Counted from the first letter of the stretch, positions 1-7,534 are shown. The stretch: DNA of 47,651 nt from Candidatus Omnitrophota bacterium (GCA_028715415.1 JAQURX010000003.1:1-47651), one strand, 5' to 3'. The notes: generated from the letters alone by a model not told the origin. Made by a program: numbers and translations.

Positions 1-5
1 CTTAA

Positions 6-23
6 GTCAATAATTTTATTGAC
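6..23. repeat. Inverted repeat, possible operator of the FIST operon
   Basis: GTCAATAA and TTATTGAC form a perfect 8-bp inverted repeat around a 2-nt centre. Its right arm overlaps the -35 element (19-24) of the promoter for the FIST-kinase-regulator operon. This is the geometry of a repressor operator, but no regulator is known and this is inference. Confidence 0.4.
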
Positions 24-47
24 CCCTATCTCTTTACATTATATACT
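19..47 (+). promoter_or_regulatory. Sigma-70-type promoter of the FIST operon
   Basis: TTGACC (19-24) and TATACT (42-47) are separated by exactly 17 nt, an almost ideal housekeeping promoter. Transcription would start near 54. A GGAG ribosome binding site follows at about 64-67, before the ATG at 78. Confidence 0.7.
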
Positions 48-77
48 GATAAATCAAATAAAATGGAGCTTTAATCT

Positions 78-1280
78 ATGCAAATCGGCTTAGGAGTAAG
101 TACCGATAAAAATATTGCCTTCGCAGCGCAAGAAGCGGTAAAATTAGCAAAATCTGAATTAAAAAATGCCCCTGACTTAGCCATCGTTTTCAGCTCTACA
201 GACATGGCTTCATCCATCTTACTTAAAACCATTTCCGCAATTTTATCAGACATCCCGATTATAGGCGCCAGCGCTTCGGTTTTATTTGCCAATCAGGAAA
301 TACTTGAACATGGCGTTGCAATCTTGCTTGTTGATTTCCCGGATGGAGTGCATTTCAATACAGCTTTTGCAAAAGGAGTAAACGGCAGGTCAACATTAGC
401 TGCTGAAGAAATCGGAGAAGGCCTTCTATACGGTTTTAAAGATATACCCAGAATATTAAGCGTTGTACTTTCCGACGGCCTAACCGCTGAAAGCACAAAT
501 TTTATCGCCGGATTACAAGAAAGATTAGGCAGAAGTTTTCCTTTAACCGGCGCAAGCGCATCCGACCATCCGCTTTTAAAAAGCCAGCTTTTTTTTAATA
601 AAGAAACCTACAGCGATGCCTGTGTCGGCTTGCTCATTGGAGGAAAAATTAACTTCGGGTTAGGGATTAAACATGGCTGGAATCCTTTAGGCAAACCTCA
701 CATTGCAACAAAAACCAACGACAACCTCTTAATTGAAATTGACGGACAGCCTACAGTAGAATTCTATCAAGAATATTTAGGATGCGATCTTAAAAGGCTA
801 AAAAAAGACTTGAACAGAATATCTATTTTTTATCCGATTGGTGTGTACATACCCGGAGAAAAAGAATACCTTTTGCGTAACATCGTCTCCTTACAACCTG
901 ATGGAGCAATGCGCTTTCAAGGGAATATCCCGGAAAAAAGCACAATCAGAATCATGATTGGCACGAAAGAAACTTGCCTGGATGCAACAAGGCAGGCTGC
1001 AGAAGAAGCAATGAACAGCCTTTTATCAAAACCCTCAAAAGAAAACAAAAATGAAATCGGAAAAAAATTCGCGCTTGTCTTTAGTTCAATTTCAAGGCAC
1101 GAGCTCTTAAGAAGAGATGTCAAAAAAGAACTGGAGGCAATTAAGCAGGTTTTGGGAGATGATACCCCAATACTAGGCATCTACACCCACGGTGAATTAG
1201 CACCTTTAAAAGCAATAAGTTACCGTGGGCAGGTTTATTTTCATAACCAATCTATTGCCATTTTAATAATCGGAGGCTAA
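78..1280 (+). CDS. FIST domain signal-sensing protein
   Basis: This 400-residue soluble protein has the FIST_N plus FIST_C layout. The N-terminal half carries the IIGASAS and FPLTGASASDHP type repeats, and the C-terminal half carries LVFSSISRHELL and ILGIYTHGE. FIST domains are predicted small-ligand sensors (amino acids have been proposed) that usually work with histidine kinases or diguanylate cyclases. No transmembrane segment or signal peptide is seen. The start is fixed by GGAG about 10 nt upstream. The stop lies 4 nt before the kinase gene, so the two are surely co-transcribed, and this protein may feed its signal to that kinase. The family call is firm; the ligand is unknown. Confidence 0.85.
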   Translation: MQIGLGVSTDKNIAFAAQEAVKLAKSELKNAPDLAIVFSSTDMASSILLKTISAILSDIPIIGASASVLFANQEILEHGVAILLVDFPDGVHFNTAFAKGVNGRSTLAAEEIGEGLLYGFKDIPRILSVVLSDGLTAESTNFIAGLQERLGRSFPLTGASASDHPLLKSQLFFNKETYSDACVGLLIGGKINFGLGIKHGWNPLGKPHIATKTNDNLLIEIDGQPTVEFYQEYLGCDLKRLKKDLNRISIFYPIGVYIPGEKEYLLRNIVSLQPDGAMRFQGNIPEKSTIRIMIGTKETCLDATRQAAEEAMNSLLSKPSKENKNEIGKKFALVFSSISRHELLRRDVKKELEAIKQVLGDDTPILGIYTHGELAPLKAISYRGQVYFHNQSIAILIIGG

Positions 1281-1284
1281 CCTC

Positions 1285-2772
1285 ATGAACGCCGAATATA
1301 TCGTAAACATAGTGGGTTTAAGCGCATTATTTGCCATAATCTACCTTAGTATCCTTGTTATGTCAAAGATGAAGAAGATACAAGACTTAAACTCCGACGT
1401 AAACAGGCTGCAAAAAGCGCTTGAAGAAACCGATGAGCAGGCTAAATTAGTCGTTCGCACCGATATGGAATTAAACCGCGCTCAAGAAGAATTGGATAAG
1501 AAAATCAAAAGCCTCTATGCCTTACAAAATCTCTCCCGGGCAATGAGCACAACCCTTGAAGAAAACCAAATATTTAAGAAAATTGACCCTGCGATTATAA
1601 AAGAATTAGGCCTTGATAAATCCATGGCTTTTCTTTGGGAGGAAAATGCGAAAAAGTTCCAATTAACTCTTAGCGTAGGATATTCTGAGGCAGATGCCGA
1701 GGAAATAAGAAGTTTTTTGGATTACAATCAGGATGCCTATACTAATTTTATTAATGCAGAAAAAACCATTTCTTCTACGCTTTCAAAAAAAGACGATACC
1801 GGAAAATTGAATATTTATAATAAATTTAAGGTTAATTCTTTTGTCCTTTCGCCGATTTTACCAAAAGAAGGGTCTAAAGGGATTCTTTTTATGGGGACTG
1901 ATTATGCTGACGCACCCATTACTGAAGGAGACAAAGAATTAATTACAATACTGGCCAACGAATTAGGGCAAGCATTAGAAAATGCCCGGCTTTTTGAAAA
2001 AACATGGAAAGCACAACAAGAATTAGAGAAAAAAGTAGAAGAAAGAACTCATGAGCTTAGCCTTGCGCTTGAAGAGGTAAAAAAAGTAAGTGCGCGCAAA
2101 ACCGAATTTGTTTCCAGCGTATCTCACGAGTTGCGAACGCCTCTAACGTCTATAAAAGGGTACGCGTCGATCTTATCTACCGGTAAACTTGGGGCTATCC
2201 CGGAAGAAGTAAAATTGCGTATTGAAAAAATAAATAAACATAGCGACGAACTTGCTCAATTTGTAAATGACCTCTTGGATATTGCGCGCATTGAATCAGG
2301 AAGAATCAGCATGAGCCAATCATCCGAAGACCTTAAGAAGATAGTAGCGGAAGTAGCTGATTTGTTATCCCCGCAATTAAAAGAAAAACAAATTGAATTA
2401 AAATTCGACCTTCCGGCCGGATCAGATGTTGCTTATGTTGACCGCGGGCAGATAAAAAGAGTGTTTATCAATTTAATCAACAATGCAATTAAATTTACAC
2501 CTGAAAAAGGAACAATTACAGTTTCCAGCCACAAGATAAATAAAGATATCCAAATAGATATAAGCGACACCGGCTGCGGAATTCCTCAGGAAGCGCAAAA
2601 TGCGATTTTTGAAGAATTTTACCGCGTTGATAATCTTATTAACCAACAGCTAAAGGGAACCGGGCTCGGGCTTACTTTAGTAAAAAACATAATTGAGGCG
2701 CACAAAGGTAAAATTTGGGTAAAAAGCCAAGAGGCAAAAGGCTCTACCTTTAGCTTTACCTTACCGCAATAA
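1285..2772 (+). CDS. Membrane-anchored sensor histidine kinase with GAF domain
   Basis: This 495-residue protein has one N-terminal membrane helix (about 6-28), a coiled coil (about 30-75), a GAF-like domain (about 85-240), a second coiled coil (about 240-270), HisKA and HATPase_c. The H-box is SHELRTPLTSIKG with His281 as phosphoacceptor. The N-box is INLINNAIKF (about 395-404), followed by DTGCGI and GTGLGL ATP-lid motifs, so it should be catalytically competent. There is almost no periplasmic part, so sensing is probably cytosolic, through GAF or the upstream FIST protein. Its cognate regulator starts 4 nt downstream. Confidence 0.9.
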   Translation: MNAEYIVNIVGLSALFAIIYLSILVMSKMKKIQDLNSDVNRLQKALEETDEQAKLVVRTDMELNRAQEELDKKIKSLYALQNLSRAMSTTLEENQIFKKIDPAIIKELGLDKSMAFLWEENAKKFQLTLSVGYSEADAEEIRSFLDYNQDAYTNFINAEKTISSTLSKKDDTGKLNIYNKFKVNSFVLSPILPKEGSKGILFMGTDYADAPITEGDKELITILANELGQALENARLFEKTWKAQQELEKKVEERTHELSLALEEVKKVSARKTEFVSSVSHELRTPLTSIKGYASILSTGKLGAIPEEVKLRIEKINKHSDELAQFVNDLLDIARIESGRISMSQSSEDLKKIVAEVADLLSPQLKEKQIELKFDLPAGSDVAYVDRGQIKRVFINLINNAIKFTPEKGTITVSSHKINKDIQIDISDTGCGIPQEAQNAIFEEFYRVDNLINQQLKGTGLGLTLVKNIIEAHKGKIWVKSQEAKGSTFSFTLPQ

Positions 2773-2776
2773 AAGC

Positions 2777-3712
2777 ATGCCAATAAAAATACTCATTGTT
2801 GATGACGACCCTGATATCAGAGACGTTTTAAAACTCACGCTTTCAGAAGAAAACTACGAGGTATTGGAAGCCCTGGATGGAGAAGAGGCCTTAAAAATGA
2901 TCACTGCAAAATCTCCCAATCTGGTCTTATTAGATTATAAAATTCCTAAGGTTGACGGCCGCGAAGTCTGCCGAAGGATAAAAAGCGATTTATTAATGCG
3001 CCATCTCCCGATAATCATGGTTACAGGAAAGGGCGACATCACCGATAAAGTCCACGGGATTGACGCTGGAGCGGATGATTACGTGGTTAAACCATTTGAG
3101 CCAAAAGAATTATTAGCGCGCATTCGCATGGTTATAAGGCGCTCTGAAAGAGACCTGGAAGCAAACCCGCTTACCCGGCTTCCGGGTAACGTCTCAATTA
3201 TAAATGAAATTACAAAACGCATTGAAAACAAATGCCTTTTTGCTGTCTGCTACATAGACCTTGATAAATTTAAAGCCTATAACGATAAGTATGGTTTTGA
3301 ACACGGGGATGAAGTAATTAAGGAAACCGCGCGTATATTAATTAGAGGCGTCCAAGAACAAGGAAACAAAGATGATTTTATCGGGCATATAGGAGGCGAT
3401 GATTTTGTAATTATTACCCTGCCCTCAAATGCAGATAAAATTTGTGAAAAGGTTATTTCTGATTTTGATACTGCTTCTCCTTCATTCTATAACGAGTCTG
3501 ATAGAGAAAAAGGCTACATTCTCGCCCGCGACCGCAAAGGAGTTGAGCAACACATCCCCCTTCTTTCTCTTTCAATCGGAGTTGTGACAAATGAATTCCG
3601 CAAGATTGAACACGTCGCTCAAATTGGAGAGATTGGTGCAGAGTTAAAAGCAATTGCAAAGAGCCTTGAAAAAAGCAATTACGTAAAAGACAAGCGCAAG
3701 TTTGATAAATAA
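2777..3712 (+). CDS. Response regulator with REC and GGDEF-like output domain
   Basis: The 311-residue protein has a REC domain (1-118) with acidic pocket DDD (9-11), phosphoacceptor Asp53, Thr83 and Lys105. A diguanylate-cyclase-type domain follows (about 130-300), with PLTRLPGN, DLDKFKAYND and GDEVI. The signature is GGDDF (206-210), so the usual fourth-position Glu is Asp. The position expected for an RxxD inhibitory site reads NKDD. It may be a weak c-di-GMP synthase or a degenerate GTP/c-di-GMP sensor. It is the last gene of the operon, and its stop touches a long inverted repeat that separates it from a convergent tRNA gene. Confidence 0.88.
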   Translation: MPIKILIVDDDPDIRDVLKLTLSEENYEVLEALDGEEALKMITAKSPNLVLLDYKIPKVDGREVCRRIKSDLLMRHLPIIMVTGKGDITDKVHGIDAGADDYVVKPFEPKELLARIRMVIRRSERDLEANPLTRLPGNVSIINEITKRIENKCLFAVCYIDLDKFKAYNDKYGFEHGDEVIKETARILIRGVQEQGNKDDFIGHIGGDDFVIITLPSNADKICEKVISDFDTASPSFYNESDREKGYILARDRKGVEQHIPLLSLSIGVVTNEFRKIEHVAQIGEIGAELKAIAKSLEKSNYVKDKRKFDK

Positions 3713-3767
3713 TAGGGACACATCCTTTTTCTTCTCCTACAGGTTAAAAATCGGATGTGTCCCTATT
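3711..3767. terminator. Long inverted repeat between convergent genes
   Basis: A 15-bp perfect inverted repeat (3711-3725 and 3753-3767, arms beginning AATAGGGACACATCC) encloses a 27-nt loop. It lies between the regulator stop and the 3' end of the oppositely oriented tRNA-Leu, where a bidirectional terminator would sit, but no clear U-tract follows the stem. The GGGACAC-type arm also resembles REP-like palindromes, so a mobile repeat origin is possible. Confidence 0.5.
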
Positions 3768-3771
3768 TTAA

Positions 3772-3854
3772 TGCGAGGAGAGGGAGTTGAACCCTCACAG
3801 TCTTGCGACCAACAGCCCCTCAAACTGTCGCGTCTGCCATTCCGCCATCCTCGC
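3772..3854 (-). tRNA. tRNA-Leu(GAG)
   Basis: On the minus strand a full cloverleaf with a long variable arm is seen. The acceptor GCGAGGA pairs with TCCTCGC, followed by discriminator A. The anticodon loop TTGAGGG sits between ACAGT and GCTGT, giving anticodon GAG. The T-arm GGGTTCAACTCCC is present. CCA is not encoded. Confidence 0.95.
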
Positions 3855-3913
3855 GAAAAATATCTAAATCATCTTACTTTATCTGCTTACTTTCGTCAAG
3901 CAGCTTAATCTTT

Positions 3914-4330
3914 CTATTTCTTTATTACTGTAAAAGAGTCAAAACTTTTGTCGCTTTTCTGCCCGCCATAGGAAACTGCTTTTAGCGACCAGGTATATAC
4001 CTCACCCTCTTCAAAAACTTTTGATTCCACTTTAAAAGAAGACGTGTCAGAATCAATATTCTGCTTTAGAATCAAATTCTTTTCATACATTTCGTAACCC
4101 TTATATAATCTAAACTCGCAATTTCTGATTGTATAAGAATCTATTATAATCCATTTAAATTCCAAATAGTCTTTACCGCTTAAATCAACTTTCTCAGGAT
4201 AAGGAGCTACTAGCCTTGGCTGTGGAGGATTATAAAAAATACCATCCCCGCGTCCCGCATAAACAAATGTTGTTAATGATAAGAAGCAAACCGCAAGAAA
4301 CAATAACAAACTACTCTTCCTGTTTAGCAT
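3914..4330 (-). CDS. Small exported protein, possible fibronectin-III-like fold
   Basis: This 138-residue protein has a clear Sec signal peptide (about 1-25, hydrophobic core LLLFLAVCFLSL, likely cleavage after VYA). The mature part is a single beta-rich domain with LEFKWIIIDS, CEFRLYKGYEMYEKNL and GEVYTWSLKAV, a pattern typical of fibronectin III-like domains. A strong GGAGGAG ribosome binding site precedes the ATG. It stands alone between tRNA genes, just downstream of the tRNA-Asp terminator hairpin. Its function is not recognised. Confidence 0.7.
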   Translation of the reverse strand: MLNRKSSLLLFLAVCFLSLTTFVYAGRGDGIFYNPPQPRLVAPYPEKVDLSGKDYLEFKWIIIDSYTIRNCEFRLYKGYEMYEKNLILKQNIDSDTSSFKVESKVFEEGEVYTWSLKAVSYGGQKSDKSFDSFTVIKK

Positions 4331-4345
4331 CTTCTCCTCCTCTTA

Positions 4346-4379
4346 CAAGAAAACAGGCACCGCGGAATTTTCGGTGCCT
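4346..4379 (-). terminator. Intrinsic terminator after tRNA-Asp
   Basis: On the minus strand an 8-bp GC-rich stem (AGGCACCG with CGGTGCCT, + strand 4355-4362 and 4372-4379) is followed by a GTTTTCTT tract. It lies about 10 nt after the 3' end of tRNA-Asp and before the ribosome binding site of the next gene. Confidence 0.7.
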
Positions 4380-4389
4380 ATATGTAAAA

Positions 4390-4465
4390 CGGGGTCGACG
4401 AGATTTGAACTCGCGGTCTTCGCCGTGACAGGGCGATGTGTTAGACCAGGCTACACCACGACCCC
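4390..4465 (-). tRNA. tRNA-Asp(GTC)
   Basis: Acceptor GGGGTCG pairs with CGACCCC, with discriminator G. The anticodon loop CTGTCAC lies between TCGCC and GGCGA, giving GTC. The T-loop GAGTTCAAATCTC is present. It reads downstream of tRNA-Val on the same strand. Confidence 0.95.
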
Positions 4466-4520
4466 AAATTGAGAATGTTAATTATAACTGAAATTCCCCT
4501 GTTTGCAAACAAAATTTAAA

Positions 4521-4594
4521 TGGGCGATAGAGGAGTTGAACCCCTGACCTTCTGAATGTAAGTCAGACGCTCTAACCAACTGAGCTAATCGCCC
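4521..4594 (-). tRNA. tRNA-Val(TAC)
   Basis: Acceptor GGGCGAT pairs with ATCGCCC, with discriminator A. The anticodon loop CTTACAT lies between TCTGA and TCAGA, giving TAC. The D-arm AGCTCAGTTGGTTAGAGC and a normal T-arm are present. Confidence 0.95.
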
Positions 4595-4648
4595 AAGGGT
4601 TACTATTATAAAAGAAATAAATCCCCGCGTCAACTAATGAGTTAATGA

Positions 4649-4698
4649 GGGCACAACTTACGGAACGAGCGAAGCGAGTGAACGTAAGTTGTCTGCCC
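4649..4698. repeat. Inverted repeat downstream of pyrF
   Basis: GGGC plus ACAACTTACG (4649-4662) pair with CGTAAGTTGT and GCCC (4683-4698) with a 2-nt bulge. The 20-nt loop contains GAACGAGCGAAGCGAGTG. It lies in the 150-bp spacer between pyrF and tRNA-Val, so it may be a REP-like palindrome or part of transcription termination. Confidence 0.55.
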
Positions 4699-4704
4699 GA
4701 ATTA

Positions 4705-4727
4705 ATCCCGCAAGCTTTTTGCGGGAT
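4705..4727 (-). terminator. Hairpin at the end of the pyrimidine operon
   Basis: A perfect 9-bp stem (ATCCCGCAA with TTGCGGGAT) closes a 5-nt loop about 20 nt after the pyrF stop on the minus strand. No long U-tract follows, so it may stabilise the 3' end or terminate weakly. Confidence 0.5.
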
Positions 4728-4746
4728 AACGTCAACCTGTAGGGTT

Positions 4747-5412
4747 TTAAAGACTTTCTATTGCTCTCAATGGGTCTTTTGCTTCTAAGATTGGTCTGCC
4801 TATGACTAAAAAACTACTTCCTGCTTTTATAGCAGCTTCTGCTGTAGCAGTGCGCTTCTGATCATCTGATTTTGCTGATTTTGGCCTTATCCCCGGAGTT
4901 ACAATTACAAAATCGCTCTTAATTTTACTGCGCAGATATGCAGTTTCTTTTGGAGAACATACAATTCCATCTAAACCGCATTGAAGTCCAAGTTTTGCCA
5001 ATTTTAACACTCTTATCGGAGAAGATTTCTGACTAGTAAGCACTGTTACCCCGATTAAAAGGGGCCGTCTTAAACCTGTTTTGCAAGATTCATCCTCGGC
5101 AGCCTTAACTGCCGCCTTAAGCATCTCCTCTCCACCTTGAATATGAAGCGTTAACATTTTTACTTTTAGACGCACAGCTGAACGCACAGCATTGGCAACA
5201 GTATTAGGAATATCAAAAAATTTTAAATCCAGAAAAACCTCGCCACCTTTCTTCCTAACCACCTCAACAATCTTTGGCCCAATCGCAGTAAATAGATGGG
5301 AGCCGATTTTAAATATTTTTATATCAGGATAAAGCTTGTTAAGAAAATACTCTGCCTTTTTAAGGCTGTCCACATCCAAAGCAAGAATTATCTTTGAGTT
5401 TATATTTTTCAT
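4747..5412 (-). CDS. pyrF: Orotidine-5'-phosphate decarboxylase
   Basis: It catalyses the last step of UMP synthesis, decarboxylating OMP in the cytosol. The 221-residue length is normal for the short bacterial class. The catalytic signature FLDLKFFDIPNTV (about 60-72) supplies Asp62, Lys64 and Asp67. LALDVD near the N-terminus and VTPGIRP and VIGRPI near the C-terminus bind the phosphate and pyrimidine. It is the last gene of the pyr operon, and its ATG overlaps the pyrD stop by 4 nt, consistent with translational coupling. Confidence 0.96.
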   Translation of the reverse strand: MKNINSKIILALDVDSLKKAEYFLNKLYPDIKIFKIGSHLFTAIGPKIVEVVRKKGGEVFLDLKFFDIPNTVANAVRSAVRLKVKMLTLHIQGGEEMLKAAVKAAEDESCKTGLRRPLLIGVTVLTSQKSSPIRVLKLAKLGLQCGLDGIVCSPKETAYLRSKIKSDFVIVTPGIRPKSAKSDDQKRTATAEAAIKAGSSFLVIGRPILEAKDPLRAIESL

Positions 5413-6356
5413 TTTTCAATTGCACCTATTAGTTCTTTTATGTCGCGAATATTATTCTCTCGGCAATATTTTTCTATGCCTTTAATTATCTCAACTGTGG
5501 CCTTTGGATTAACAAAGTTTGCTGTGCCAACACTAATCGCAGTTGCACCTGCAAGAAAGAATTCAATCGCATTTGCAGTATCCATTATACCACCCATACC
5601 GATAATAGGAATTTTAACTTTTTGAAAACACTCCCAAATCATTCTTACAGCAACCGGCCTTATCGCCGGGCCGCTTAGGCCAGCGGTTACCATGGCAATT
5701 TTAGGTTTTCTTGTATTTATATCAATACTCATACCGGAAAGAGTGTTTATTAAAGCGAGTGCATCGCTTCCGGCTCTTTCTGCTGCCAGCGCAATCTCAA
5801 CAACATCCGTTACGTTTGGAGATAATTTAGTAATTAAAGGCTTGGTAGTCAACCTACGAACAACCTTCACTACTTCAAAAGTCGCCTTAGGGTCTTGAGA
5901 AATTAGGTGCTTTGTGCTTTTATCTTGAAACTTGAAACTTGAAACATGCGACTTTATATTGGGACAGGAAATATTTAATTCAATCGCGGAAATTTCTTTT
6001 ATTTTACTTAATCGCTCAACTAGGATACCAAATTCATCAACATCTGTTTCGGAAGCAATACTTACTATTATTGGTACCCCTAACTTTTTAAGATAAGGTA
6101 ATTTATTTTTAATAAATCCTTCTAACCCGGGATTCTCAAGCCCTATGGAATTAAGCATACCCGAAGGAGTTTCACAGGTGCGCGGCATAGGATTTCCCTG
6201 CCGGGGATTTAAGGTAATGGTCTTTGTTACAACAGCGCCTAACTTTTTTAAATCAATGAAGTCTTTGAATTCCTCAACATAACCAAAAGTTCCGGAGGCA
6301 ACCATTACCGGGTTTTTGAGTTTCAATTTTCCTATATGAGTATTTAAGTTAGTCAT
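5409..6356 (-). CDS. pyrD: Dihydroorotate dehydrogenase, catalytic subunit (class 1B)
   Basis: This is the FMN-binding subunit that oxidises dihydroorotate to orotate, working with PyrK to pass electrons to NAD. The 315 residues contain VMVASGTFGY, NSIGLENPG, ELNISCPNIK with catalytic Cys131, KLSPNVTD and GMGGI phosphate binding. The class 1B assignment is supported by the Cys and by pyrK in the same operon. Oddity: the loop that usually reads GGxxFGxDP just after CPNxK is replaced and lengthened by about 10 residues (136-153), partly encoded by a heptamer array at 5924-5944. Whether the enzyme keeps full activity cannot be seen here. Confidence 0.95.
   Translation of the reverse strand: MTNLNTHIGKLKLKNPVMVASGTFGYVEEFKDFIDLKKLGAVVTKTITLNPRQGNPMPRTCETPSGMLNSIGLENPGLEGFIKNKLPYLKKLGVPIIVSIASETDVDEFGILVERLSKIKEISAIELNISCPNIKSHVSSFKFQDKSTKHLISQDPKATFEVVKVVRRLTTKPLITKLSPNVTDVVEIALAAERAGSDALALINTLSGMSIDINTRKPKIAMVTAGLSGPAIRPVAVRMIWECFQKVKIPIIGMGGIMDTANAIEFFLAGATAISVGTANFVNPKATVEIIKGIEKYCRENNIRDIKELIGAIEK
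5924..5944. repeat. Heptamer array inside pyrD (3 units)
   Basis: Three consecutive CTTGAAA units on the plus strand, encoding part of the extra loop SSFKFQ in pyrD. It is related to the arrays in pyrK and pheT, which read as GTTTCAA/GTTGCAA units or their reverse complements. Confidence 0.85.
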
Positions 6357-6357
6357 T

Positions 6358-6717
6358 TTATTTTCCCAAAATCATTTGAAGCGCTACGACAGCGAGAAAA
6401 ATCCCAAATCCTTTCTTAAGCATTGGGTCGGAAATATTCTGAACCATACCCGCCCCAAAAAAAGCTCCGATAAAGAACCCCAGAGCAACAAGAAGCGAGA
6501 TTCCGATTTTTACATTCCCAGCCTGATAATATTTGATTGCAGCCAATAAACCGATAGGCAAAACCATTGCCGCTAACGTTGTCCCCTGCGCCTGATGCTG
6601 GCTTAACCCAAAAATATATACTAATGCAGGGATTATTATAATTCCACCGCCGATACCTAAAACCCCGCTTAAAAAACCTGCAGTCAAGCCTGTTAAAATA
6701 CTCAAAAATATCTGCAT
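6358..6717 (-). CDS. Half-size TauE/SafE (TSUP) membrane permease
   Basis: The 119 residues form about four membrane helices with the family motif GVLGIGGGIIIIPALV (about 19-34) and the HQAQGTTLAAM segment. Full-length TSUP transporters are about 250 residues with two such halves; this is one half, so it probably acts as a homodimer. It begins 10 nt after the pyrK stop and ends 1 nt before pyrD, inside the pyr operon. The substrate is unknown: members export sulfite, sulfoacetate or other organic anions. Both termini look intact, so this looks like a true half-size protein rather than a broken gene. Confidence 0.85.
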   Translation of the reverse strand: MQIFLSILTGLTAGFLSGVLGIGGGIIIIPALVYIFGLSQHQAQGTTLAAMVLPIGLLAAIKYYQAGNVKIGISLLVALGFFIGAFFGAGMVQNISDPMLKKGFGIFLAVVALQMILGK

Positions 6718-6727
6718 TTAACTCCTC

Positions 6728-7534
6728 CTAGTCCCAGACTATTTCCTGCGCATCAAAAACCGGGCCTTCCTTACAAACTCTTTTAAACCCATTTTTCGTA
6801 TTAACAACACAGCCCAAACACGCGCCTATCCCACAAGCCATATGTGCTTCAAGCGAAAGTTGCGCAGGGATTCTATGATCTCCTGCAACTCCTGATAAAG
6901 CCTTAAGCATAGGAGCTGGACCACAGCCAAAAATAGTTGCAGGTTTCAAGTTGCAAGTTTCAAGAAAAGATACCAATAAATCCGTAGCTATTCCTTTAAA
7001 TCCTTTAGAGCCATCGTCAGTTGCAATTTCTACCTTGCAACCTAAACTCTTAAACTCCTTCTCGCAGAGTATCTGATTTTTCGTTCTCGCCCCAATCAAT
7101 ATTATTGGTTTACCTGAAACCTGAAACTTGACACTTGAAACTATTTTCTCCGCCAGAAATAACAACGGTGCTACTCCCATTCCTCCTGCAATCAAAATAG
7201 GTTGCAGGTTGCAGGTTTCAGGTTGCAAGAAAAACCCATTTCCCAATGGCCCAATAACGTCTAAATATTCTCCTACCTTTCTCGTTGAGAGAATTTTAGT
7301 AGCCTGCCCTTTAATCTCAACTAAAACTTTAAAATTCCTTCCTTTAACACTATGGATTCCTAATGGCCTGCGCAATAATGGCTCTGCTGCGTCAGAAACT
7401 TTTATCTCAATAAATTGCCCAGGTAATGCCTTCTTCGTTATATCAGAAGACTCGAGCATCAATTCAAAGAAGTCTTTGCCGATTTTCTGATTTGCTAAAA
7501 TTTTTACTCTTTCCTTAAAAATATTTTTTATCAT
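6728..7534 (-). CDS. pyrK: Dihydroorotate dehydrogenase electron transfer subunit
   Basis: A FAD and 2Fe-2S flavoprotein that takes electrons from PyrD and reduces NAD. The 268 residues show a ferredoxin-reductase-like FAD domain (RRPLGIHS, 55-62), an NAD domain (IAGGMGVAPL, about 115-124; FGCGPAPML, 202-210) and C-terminal cluster ligands Cys234, Cys239, Cys242 and Cys254 in MACGIGACLGC. Oddity: three heptamer arrays encode residues about 102-112, 131-141 and 190-200, giving the repeated peptides ETCNLQP, KFQVSG and ETCNLKP at strand or loop junctions. It overlaps the upstream methyltransferase gene by 4 nt. Confidence 0.95.
   Translation of the reverse strand: MIKNIFKERVKILANQKIGKDFFELMLESSDITKKALPGQFIEIKVSDAAEPLLRRPLGIHSVKGRNFKVLVEIKGQATKILSTRKVGEYLDVIGPLGNGFFLQPETCNLQPILIAGGMGVAPLLFLAEKIVSSVKFQVSGKPIILIGARTKNQILCEKEFKSLGCKVEIATDDGSKGFKGIATDLLVSFLETCNLKPATIFGCGPAPMLKALSGVAGDHRIPAQLSLEAHMACGIGACLGCVVNTKNGFKRVCKEGPVFDAQEIVWD
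6936..6963. repeat. Heptamer array 1 inside pyrK (4 units)
   Basis: Four units: GTTGCAG, GTTTCAA, GTTGCAA, GTTTCAA. They encode the LETCNLKPAT stretch just before the NAD-binding CGP motif. Confidence 0.85.
7113..7140. repeat. Heptamer array 2 inside pyrK (4 units)
   Basis: Four units in the opposite orientation: CCTGAAA, CCTGAAA, CTTGACA, CTTGAAA. They encode the SSVKFQVSG stretch. Confidence 0.85.
7201..7228. repeat. Heptamer array 3 inside pyrK (4 units)
   Basis: Four units: GTTGCAG, GTTGCAG, GTTTCAG, GTTGCAA. They encode QPETCNLQP just before the NAD-domain IAGGMG motif. Confidence 0.85.

Noticed and set aside
6358-6717. TauE/SafE gene as a frameshifted pseudogene
   Set aside because: Flanking genes leave only 1 and 10 nt, both ends look complete, and half-size TSUP proteins exist.
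5924-7228. CRISPR array
   Set aside because: The repeats are 7-bp tandem units inside coding genes with no spacers, and no cas genes are nearby.
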